From NCBI GenBank assembly GCA_033032175.1, contig CM065331.1:6262370-6326369 (forward strand): a DNA stretch of 64,000 bases, read 5' to 3'. The notes beneath the pieces were generated by a model. It was not told the DNA's origin. It saw only the letters and a program-made list of their open reading frames with translations, and made no database searches. Source of the DNA: Saturnia japonica. Its lineage: Eukaryota > Arthropoda > Insecta > Lepidoptera > Saturniidae. This document shows, piece by piece, positions 55,754 to 64,000 of this stretch (position 1 is the stretch's first letter; every line of letters begins with the position of its first letter). The translations under genes were made by a program, and so were the position numbers.

Positions 55754-56692
55754 TACCATTTCCATTTCTTTATTTTCTCCATGACAGCTCTTGTGAAAAC
55801 TTGAACGAGCGTCTTTTTTACATTATGTATGCATTATTATTTTATAAAAATATGACGTTTACACACGTACAAGGTTATACCAGAGTCGGAGAAACTGATA
55901 GGGATGGAGCTATATCGATAAACGTAACACGATAACAGGCCCGATATTTTTTTACGAAATGTAAGAAACTAAACTACTGCCGGATAATTATGTACAAATT
56001 TATTAACTAATATTATATTTCATTACAAGATGTTACACGTATTAATTCTTGATTAATAATGCCAACTTCTTCAAAATTTTCGAAGCTGTTGTTAAATAAG
56101 TAGGTATAGGTAGGTACTCGACAATGAAACGAAATAATTATAAGGACAGGTAGCCTTTATTTATTTATTTTAATCATAATCTGATGAACCGTCACTACTT
56201 ATTTCATATCGATTGACGACGCTAGTTCTTTTTTTATTGTTGTAAGTATGTAATTATTATTTTTTAAGTACCTACCTACTATGTGCAAAGCAGCATTGGA
56301 ACAGGACGGTAAAGATGGGACTCACCCTGGGCTGCGCTCGTTGTTTGTCTCGCTCTTCCTCCACTGGTACACAACACCAAGTTCTCTAAACACTTTAAGG
56401 AACACACAATGTATTTTAATTTATATAAATGAATGACTTATGTCGGTCGGGCGCTCGTTGATTCGCGCAATGCTCACAATGAATTGACGTGTGACATACA
56501 TACCACAGGGTGGTGGGGGTGAGGACAAAGAGAAAGGCAAGAATAGTCATGTTCAAGGACAGGATGACGCTTTGCACAATTCTAGCCTAAACATCGATAT
56601 TAATTCAGATCGATATTATTACTTATTTGGTCACAACACTACAACTATCAAATTAGAACTGTCATCGAGAAAATAAAGAAATGGAAATAGTA
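55754..56692. mobile_element. 939-bp long form of the TACCATTTCC MITE
   Basis: The ends taccatttccatttctttat and gaaatggaaatagta are inverted copies flanked by TA. The first 460 bp are the inverse of the 513-bp element at 39949-40461. The rest (about 56210-56600) is extra interior missing from the short form, so the short form is probably a deletion derivative of this one. There is no transposase. Confidence 0.8.
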
Positions 56693-57481
56693 TAATTAGA
56701 GAATTTTACGAACGCTTAAGCACATCGACACTGGCAAATGCTTTTTGCGCCGCCAAAACAACAAAAAGAAGAAGAAGAAATATAAGAATTATTTGCGCTT
56801 CATAGACCACAATAAAAGATTAAAGAAATAATTCGCATCTGAGAACTCATCTCTATGAAGTCTTACATACCTTAGTACCAACATTTAACTTTGATAATAA
56901 CCAAAAGAAAAATTTGTCATAACCTCACTACACACATTGGAATTAACATAAACATAAAAAAAAAAACATGTCGTAACATTAAATATTATAAAAATACTTA
57001 TTGTGACGAACATACGGACAAAGTTTAACATCAAAAGTAATCCCAATTTACGGTTACCGCTGTCAAATATTTCCTACAGTGATAATGTTTACGCTTTTTA
57101 GAAAAAAAAACCTACGCCTTCGACATGTGTGAAGTTAATCCGATTGGAAGCAGTACTTAATGTGTGCTGTGGATTCATTTATATTATACTAGTTATGACT
57201 ACCGGTTTCGTTTGCATTGCTATTTAATACAAATGTGTGTTAAACGTTTTTGTTTATAAAAACCAAATCTATCTATACGTTATAAAAATGTATGTTTGTA
57301 TATATTATGTTCTCTATGAACTCCAAAACTGCTGGAGCGATTTTGAACACATTTTCAGACAACTTTCATATTAGCCCAGGGGCTTATCCTGTAAAGTTTG
57401 TATAGATCAGTTAGATTTTTTTCTGAACCACAGGAACTCGTGGCCTATTTTATTAGTCGTTAACTCATTACACATAAAAAT
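56693..57481. repeat. Non-coding DNA, Helitron-like phrases
   Basis: 57270-57440 carries a repeat phrase (aactgctggagcgattttga). I see no gene in the remainder. Confidence 0.35.
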
Positions 57482-57830
57482 CTTGTGTGCGTCTCTTAGT
57501 AATCTTATAACTTCTGAACGACCGCGACTTGACTAATGGAGCTCATATTTACATAATATATTTGTTTTTAGATACGATGGTTTATAGATATGTTAGAATC
57601 TGAAAGTTGTCGTTGCAATCGATCCATTAACTAACGTAAAGAGGAGAACAATATCAGCCGACCTAGATAGTCTTATAAATATAATTCTTGTTTGCGTCTG
57701 TTAGTAATCTTATAACTTCTGAACGAATTGACTGATTGAGCTCATATTCACATAGTATATTTGATTCATAGAGACGATGGTTTACAGCTATGTTAGAATC
57801 TAATAGTTGGCGCTATGATCGACCCATTAG
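57482..57830 (+). repeat. Direct duplication of about 145 bp, period about 205 bp
   Basis: 57482-57630 and 57687-57830 share gttagtaatcttataacttctgaacga-type text, acgatggttta and atgttagaatct with about 80 percent identity. It is a diverged two-copy tandem repeat. Confidence 0.75.
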
Positions 57831-58888
57831 ATACTTGAAATGGCAGAACAATTTTTGTCTGCCCAGATAGATTTATATATAATACTCTCATTGAATATTT
57901 GTTCCTTGTATTTTTGTTACAGTAGTGACGGTACTTTGTCTAATAATAAGTAGGTACAGTATAATCCAAAAACTTAGATCACTTAAAAGATCCCGTAATC
58001 TATCGCGTGACGCTGTTTTCGTGTAGGCCTACAAGACTCTCAGCGGCTTTTTTAAAGTAGCAGGCAAACTGAAATCGATAATCCATCGCCAATCACCACA
58101 GTCATGCTGACCTGCATAAATAGAAACTTTGGTATACATCTTGGCTGATCCCAAAACGCATGAAACAAAAAGGAAATCATTAAAACAGTTTTATCGTTAT
58201 GTGCATGATTGGTCTCAACCTAGTCTGGTACAGATCCCTACCACTGTGCTTGGTTATTGGATATACACCGGCTTATACCAGAACGCGACAAGCCTAAGAG
58301 TGTTACTAATGCGGGTGTTCAATTACCGTGTTCTAACACGCAGCAAATTATTTTATTACATAGATTCCTTTATAGTATAATTTACGACCAAACCAACTCT
58401 ACTGGGAATTTAAACGTGATTTAATTTATAGTTAATGAAAATTCTAATATATATTATTAGAGGCAGTTACTTTCAATTATCGCTTACGTAAATGGGTAAA
58501 ATGGCTTACGACAGATTTATAACAAAGTCCTATTTATAAAGACCTACAACGTAATGGTTAACAATTGGATAAATGGATCAGGTTATAATTGACAAGTTTT
58601 GAAACTAAATGTCCAATTTTAAGGAAGCATTGTTTTACAATTGTTAATGGATGTAAGTATATATTATTAGTAGCTATGAAATTTCTCTGTGTGCTGTAGT
58701 TATAACGGATTATAGGTCAGTGGTAGCACGTTTAGAATTTACTGTATGTGGATTTAATTTTTACAATTAACTTGAGAAAAAGCATGATCATGAAATCATA
58801 TTCCCAGTTCTCCTTTCATAAACGAACTATACACGCTGAGCTCCGAAGCACCAGCTTTACGGTAACCACCATCTAAGTACAAAAAAAA
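57831..58888. other. Unassigned non-coding DNA
   Basis: An 83-codon plus frame (58129-58380) is unrecognised. A weak SINE-B-like phrase occurs near 58070-58100. Confidence 0.35.
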
Positions 58889-58990
58889 GTTACCAGCGTA
58901 TCTTTGCCGTACTGTGAAACTGTGGAACTGCCTTCCAACCAGTGTGTTTCCTACTCCCTGAAGAGACATTTCAGCAGGCTGGTATAATAA
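58889..58990 (+). pseudogene. LINE polymerase C-terminal scrap
   Basis: The plus strand reads LPAYLCRTVKLWNCLPTSVF and then a stop, matching the LWN.LP..VFP motif near the end of Jockey/CR1 polymerases. Confidence 0.6.
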
Positions 58991-59059
58991 TGACGACTGG
59001 CGATAGGTAGTAGATTTTTACGCATTAAAAGAAACGAGATACTGATTGTCAGAGAAAAT

Positions 59060-59475
59060 ACAGCAATTGGCATATCTATAGTTATTTACATTATCTCGAT
59101 CTCCACTTTTATAAATTAGCTGAACTATGGCTTTTTTAAATACTATAGGAAATTTTCCTGTGGTAATAGATCAGTTACAAATATGGGAAATCAGTGGACT
59201 AAGAATTAAAGATGCACACTTGAGGACAAATATAGATATTGAATCCCCACCAGTAGCAAAATTAATTCCAAGATTTCGTATAATTCTTGCAACCTCACTT
59301 TTGTCTGTTTTAAGAATAACCAAGGAGTTTGTAGGCGATAGGCATGCCGATGGATGTGAAAAAATTAATGATCATGCTGAAGCATCTATTTTATCTGACA
59401 TAAGTTTGCCTATTCTAAGAAAAAACCTATTCACAGTATTTATACCAGCTTGTGTATTTTTCGACACATGATGCG
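59060..59475 (-). pseudogene. LINE reverse transcriptase N-terminal-region fragment
   Basis: The minus strand gives RNLGINFATGGDSISIFVLK, SPLISHICN, a stop, and TGKFPIVFKKAIVQLIYKSG followed by DRDNVNNYR. These are the motifs just upstream of the catalytic palm of a Jockey/CR1-type polymerase (usual phrase K...A.G.D.I......G.FP...K.A.V.PI.K.GD). Several stops are present. It is orphaned and opposite in strand to the scrap at 58.9 kb. Confidence 0.7.
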
Positions 59476-61204
59476 CACGCAGCTTTTAATTTTACCGTCT
59501 GTTAAAGGCGTCAAAAAAATTATAACTTCAAAAAATGTTACTTAATAAAAAAATGCTTATCTGCATAAACCAAATTCATGCAGAGACGGAACTTTAGTAA
59601 AAGGCAAAAAATATGCAAGAAAAAAGAATTTTGCTAAAGAAATATAGTATGTATTTTGTTATTGCGTGTTCTAAAGCCATGTAAATTCGGGTCAACGGTT
59701 CTCGTTAGCTATTGTTCACGTTAATATCCTCACCCCACGCGTTTTAGAGGGTTAACTGAACGGTAAATTGTTTTTTCAAATCATAATACAACATAATGAA
59801 CGTGACAGACGTACCTTATATTCTGTAAATGATGTGATACCTTTATTATGCCCATGTTTGGACACAAAGTTATCATTATTTTAAACTATGTTTGAACTAC
59901 GAAAAATAGCGAATAGTATGTAATACCTATGAGGAGCTATGAGCTCGATTTTTAAGACAACTAAAACAGCATAATATTTTATTTTTAACTGGCTTCAACA
60001 AAAGACGGGAGGTTACTCAATTCGAATGTACTTTTTTATGGATAATCAGCCATAACTTCATTATTTATGAACTGATTTGGATGATTCTTATTTTGTTGAA
60101 TAGGGGATACCTCGAGGTTGGTTCTATTTTAATTTTATTGCCATTGGACTTTCAACTTCGAAGATACACAAGAGTACTATTCAAAATCAATGAAGTTGTT
60201 TTTCTTATTTGTTAAAAATTGTCTTGTCTTTTTAATTTCTTACTTAAGCCAGGCACAAATCGATTGGTTTTTAAAAAATATGACATGAATTTTGAGCCAT
60301 TCTCTTTCATTTCAATAATACAACTCATTTGAAAGTATAGATCTTAGGAACAAAATCCTTTGATGAATAATATATGTGTTAATACGTTTCATTGATTTTA
60401 CGTTCGAGTAAAAGATTTAAAAAATAAAGTAAATATAAAATTTTTGTTTACACATAAATCGGGCTCAGCAACTCCTTACACAAATATTTCACGATTTCTG
60501 ATAGTTTCGGATTTGGTCATACAATCCTTCAGAAATCTACTCTGTATAATTTTATTAGAAATTATTAAACATGGACTTCAGATATTTTTAAAACAATTTT
60601 CACCGTTATTACATTTTCAATTCAGTTACTAATGCTGGCAAAGCGTTCGGTACGAACTAGTTTTATTATGAAACAGATACATATTGGTATATCATAGAAT
60701 GAAATCAATTGAAGTGAAAAATGACCGCTATCCTACTCCGCAAAAACTTAATTGAATGGAAAAAGTTTATTGCAGTGGAATGGAGTCGTTAACGATTTGT
60801 TATTTTTTAGTACTATTTTTTTATGTTAAACTGAAGCTTGTTGAACTTATACTTCTTTTGGTACACTTAGTTGAGGGTAAATATAGAGCAGCGCGCAAAA
60901 CGTGTCCGGAAGTGCAACATTATGAAGATGGTAAAATCAATTATTATTATTATAATAATGTGAATTCATTTTCTGACTATTTTGTTTAAAAATAATGTAA
61001 CTTTGGATAAATAGTCATTATTATAAATTAATAATAAATTGTTAAATTGATAAAAAGTTGCATTGACAATTTAAAAAACAACATAAATATGACATTCAGG
61101 GAGGGTAGGTATTCGAGTGTCATTTTCACCACCGGTGCGGTGTGCCAGCTAGTCGTTCGCCGAAACACTCGCCGGATCACTGTCGCGTCTGCCAGATAGA
61201 AACC
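59476..61204. repeat. Long stretch, one repeat remnant, no gene
   Basis: 59990-60200 (agacgggaggttactcaatt, aataggggatacctcgaggt) matches the repeat at 9.1 and 20.9 kb. A 77-codon plus frame at 60756-60989 is hydrophobic and unrecognised. 61090-61208 is a GC-richer flank to the LINE. Confidence 0.4.
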
Positions 61205-64000
61205 TCGCTTTTTTTTTTTTTTAATTGGGCCCTTAGGGGCCCTATCCAAAAACAGAGCCGCTGCGGCTTTTACAGCTTCACCGAACTTGGGGGCGAGCGC
61301 TTAGGGCACTCAGCCGCGAAAGTTTTTGACGACTCGCACGAGGGTGCCAGAGTGGCCGAACCTCGGCTCAGGCGGTCGTCGCGAATGCGAAAAGGTCGCG
61401 ATCTAACTAATTCCCTACTCCTACAAATTCGAGCTAACTAATATATACTCATATGCACGTTCCCTTCCTCCTGGGAGGAAGGAAGGAACCGTGCGTATGT
61501 GTATTCAATAATCGGAATGTTTCTACACTAACTAGCGCTAACTAACTAGCGTAAAAAAAGAAAAAAAAAGGTCCCTCACAGAACCTATGTACCTGTGTGG
61601 TGTGCACGTGTGTATGTTCATACGTGTGTAGTGTTGTATGTAGGTAGCTAAGTGATGCACGTACAGTGTCACTTGTATCGCGCGGGCGGTTGCCTGACCC
61701 AAGGGTTTCACACAGAGGAACGGACCTAGGCTTGGGTTACCGCTAGAGAGGGTGGACGTGACGGGTGTGCTGGAGCGAAATTGACCGCCCGCCCTCTGCG
61801 GAGAGAACGGTGGTTTCGCGGGCGTGGGCGCTGGCACGCTCTGTTTGGAGAGACGGATGTGTAATATTTATTCGAATTTTCGATGTGATCGTCGGGATCA
61901 ATAAAAATATTGCGCGGCCGGCGTTTGCACCGGATGTCCGTGGGTGCCGGAACATAAGTGGCGGCTGTTTTTATTAACGGATTCGCGTGGTTCGACGCGG
62001 TGTCGAAATACGAACGGGAGAGCTGTTTAACGTAGGCATGTATCGAAGGAAGCTCCATATCTCTATGGAGATCTACGCTTCGAACATACCACGGGGCCCC
62101 GGTGAGACGATAGAGGAACCTATTCTGTATCGATTGTAACCGTTTGAAACTCGACTCGGACATATGTGCGAACACGGCGCAACTGTATGTCAAAATTGGT
62201 CGAATACACGTCTTGTAGAGCGTGAGCTTATGTCGCGTGGACATTTTACTCACCGAACACAACAGAGGATGCAACCGGCCCAGGACCCACGCGGCCCTGT
62301 TCCTAACCTTACGGATGTGGGGTCTAAAAGAGAGCCTACTATCTAGGGTTACCCCTAGATATTTGGTCTCTCTTACATACGGAATCGGATTATCATAGAG
62401 CTTAACAGGTTTAAGCTTCCACGGTATCTGTGACGAATCCGCATCGAAGAGCATCGCGGCGCTCTTCGAGGGATTAACGGCTATACGCCACTCGTTAAAC
62501 CACTTCCCGAGAGTGGTCACGGAGCGTTGGACTTTGTGTCTGAGGTGGGATCTATTCCTATCTGAGGCATATAAGACTGTATCGTCAGCGTATAGCCCTA
62601 CCTCGACCTCCGGGAGTCGAGGTAGGTCACTGACGTACAGGTTAAATAGGCTAGGAGCCAGGATCGAACCTTGGGGAACGCCTGAGCGTATTGGACGGGG
62701 CGTGGACAATTCACCTTCCACTCTATAGCGAAAGGTGCGATCTGTTAGATAGTCGCGAATTATTTTAATTAGCCTATCGGGGATTTCAAAGTGATACAAC
62801 TTGTAGATCAATCCCTCGTGCCAGACCTTATCGAAGGCCTTGGCAACGTCGAAAAAGACCGCAAGTGTACGGCGGGGTTTATATAATTCAGCAAAATTAA
62901 ATGCAACGTGCTCCGTGAGGCGGTGCACTTGATGAGTGCAAGAATATCTAGCACGGAAACCGAATTGCTCAGGCGGATAGAGGTCTTTTTCCTCTATTAC
63001 TGACTTTAGACGGTTCAGAAGGATCCGCTCGTACATTTTCCCTAAAGTATTTAGGAGACTGATCGGGCGATAGCTGTCGGGAAGCGACGCGCTCTTGCCG
63101 GGCTTACGGATACCTATGACTATGGCCTTTTTCCAGGCGGCTGGAAAATGGCAGTGGGCTATGGCTACATTGAAGATGCAGACCAAAAGAGCTATGAGGC
63201 GATCGGGAAGAAGTCTAAGTACTTCATTCCTGATCCCGTCGGGACCTGGTGCTTTTCTAAGCTTAAGGCTTTTTATAATGGAAAGAACCTCCTCAGACGT
63301 GACTGGGGACAGGGAGTCTGTCGCGGGGAGCTTATCCAGCTCCCGCACGCATCCATCGATACCCTCGACCCGGTCGGTATTTGCATCGACACTGTTCGGA
63401 GAGCACTGGCTCTCCAAACAAGTGGCGAGGCACTCCGCCTTGTCGCTGCTATCGAAGGCGAGCGGTATACCGGGACCCCTCTCGAGGGGGGGCATAAGAT
63501 AAGAAGCCTCTATTTTGAGGCTGTGAGCTAATTTCCAGTAAGCCAGATGCGACGGCCTTAGCCCTTCGACGAGGGCGTCCCATCTGTGACTTCTGAGTTC
63601 TAATATACGGGCTCTAACCGATCTTTGAAGTGCGCGTAAACGTGCGCGGTTTTCCTCGGTCGGATAGTGGTCGTGGGCACGAGTCGCCGCGTTCTTTTCC
63701 GTCAACAACGCCCGCACGTCGGCAGGGAGTACGAAGCGGCGATCGCTCGCCTCTTCGACCTCTCTCGAGGCCTCTCCGATGCCGGCCTGCAGGTGGTCGA
63801 CCAGGGAATCGATCGCGAGATCTACGTCCGCAACGGACCCCAATACGTCCGGGATCCTATCTAAGCTGGACGAGGACGGCCTGTCCGCAAGATAATGTTT
63901 TAGCTTGGCATAGTCAACCACTTGGACCGAAGGAGGGCTAGAGTCGTCTGGTTGACCTAGCTGCATGATGACCGGACGGTGGTCGGAGTCGAGCTCGTGT
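61205..64000 (-). mobile_element. Jockey-type LINE, apparently recent, 5' end beyond window
   Basis: The 3' end is a 14-base poly-T (61209-61222; poly-A on the minus strand), followed by about 500 bp of 3' UTR and then ORF2. The reading frame is open throughout. Truncated relatives lie at 53.4-54.1, 6.2 and 20.1 kb. The sequence is much more GC-rich than the surroundings. Confidence 0.92.
61726..64000 (-). CDS. LINE ORF2: endonuclease end and reverse transcriptase (partial)
   Basis: The frame is open for at least 757 codons from the window edge to the stop at 61726. The edge shows DSDHRPVIM, the last motif of an APE-type endonuclease, so the true start lies outside; the Met at 63966 is internal. 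The reverse transcriptase follows: KLRKAPGPDGIRNEVL, DSYRPISLLNTLGKMYERIL, FFDVAKAFDKVWHEGLIYKL (palm Asp, near 62830), SGVPQGSILAPSLFNLY and LYADDTVLYAS (catalytic Asp pair, near 62585), then ETKYLGVTLDSRLSF. The C-terminal region includes PWYVRSVDLHRDMELPSIHA. There are no stops or frameshifts in the visible part, so this copy may be active if its 5' half is intact. It acts in target-primed reverse transcription of its own RNA. Confidence 0.93.
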   Translation of the reverse strand, partial: HELDSDHRPVIMQLGQPDDSSPPSVQVVDYAKLKHYLADRPSSSSLDRIPDVLGSVADVDLAIDSLVDHLQAGIGEASREVEEASDRRFVLPADVRALLTEKNAATRAHDHYPTEENRARLRALQRSVRARILELRSHRWDALVEGLRPSHLAYWKLAHSLKIEASYLMPPLERGPGIPLAFDSSDKAECLATCLESQCSPNSVDANTDRVEGIDGCVRELDKLPATDSLSPVTSEEVLSIIKSLKLRKAPGPDGIRNEVLRLLPDRLIALLVCIFNVAIAHCHFPAAWKKAIVIGIRKPGKSASLPDSYRPISLLNTLGKMYERILLNRLKSVIEEKDLYPPEQFGFRARYSCTHQVHRLTEHVAFNFAELYKPRRTLAVFFDVAKAFDKVWHEGLIYKLYHFEIPDRLIKIIRDYLTDRTFRYRVEGELSTPRPIRSGVPQGSILAPSLFNLYVSDLPRLPEVEVGLYADDTVLYASDRNRSHLRHKVQRSVTTLGKWFNEWRIAVNPSKSAAMLFDADSSQIPWKLKPVKLYDNPIPYVRETKYLGVTLDSRLSFRPHIRKVRNRAAWVLGRLHPLLCSVSKMSTRHKLTLYKTCIRPILTYSCAVFAHMSESSFKRLQSIQNRFLYRLTGAPWYVRSVDLHRDMELPSIHAYVKQLSRSYFDTASNHANPLIKTAATYVPAPTDIRCKRRPRNIFIDPDDHIENSNKYYTSVSPNRACQRPRPRNHRSLRRGRAVNFAPAHPSRPPSLAVTQA

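Noticed and set aside
59127..59471. 114-codon plus-strand frame
   Set aside because: The minus strand carries polymerase motifs, so the plus frame is a shadow of a LINE fragment.
63095..63531. Two plus-strand frames over 120 codons long
   Set aside because: Antisense shadows in the GC-rich LINE ORF2. The minus frame carries all the conserved motifs.

Overview
The window looks like a gene-poor, AT-rich stretch of a lepidopteran (moth or butterfly) genome. The evidence is eukaryotic split genes, very dense interspersed repeats (tRNA-derived SINEs, Jockey/CR1/RTE-type LINE fragments, Helitron-like and MITE-like pieces) and reverse-transcriptase variants I associate with Lepidoptera. There is no operon structure, rRNA, CRISPR array or bacterial-style gene. 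Nearly all short open frames are noise in repeats.

Two host genes stand out. (1) On the minus strand, between 18.73 and 9.53 kb, five small exons with consistent splice phases assemble into a 158-residue secreted protein: a signal peptide, two pacifastin-type protease-inhibitor domains and one C-terminal Kunitz/BPTI domain. Its introns are packed with transposons: a 2,200-bp hAT element with a perfect 8-bp target-site duplication, a Tc1-like DD34E element, a decayed Copia fragment and SINEs. No single exon makes an obvious ORF, so the gene is easy to miss. (2) At 26.8-27.6 kb (minus) lies an intact, intronless 266-residue protein that resembles the apolipoprotein O/MICOS MIC26-MIC27 family.

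Layout. 0-6 kb: a 100-bp tandem repeat, two opposed LINE fragments, and a long inverted-repeat transposon inserted in one of them. 6-9 kb: LINE and SINE remnants. 9.4-18.8 kb: the inhibitor gene and its transposon-filled introns. 19-26 kb: mostly unassigned AT-rich DNA with repeat pieces. 26.8-27.6 kb: the MICOS-like gene. 28-50 kb: SINEs, MITEs and Helitron-like repeats, plus one candidate orphan terminal exon near 32.6 kb. 51.2-52.6 kb: a hAT-like non-autonomous element filled with a 59-bp higher-order tandem array. 53.4-54.1 kb and 61.2-64.0 kb: a truncated and a near-intact Jockey-type LINE of the same family; the latter runs off the right edge with an open reverse transcriptase.

Exon structures and family assignments are read by eye. 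No database search or splice model was run.
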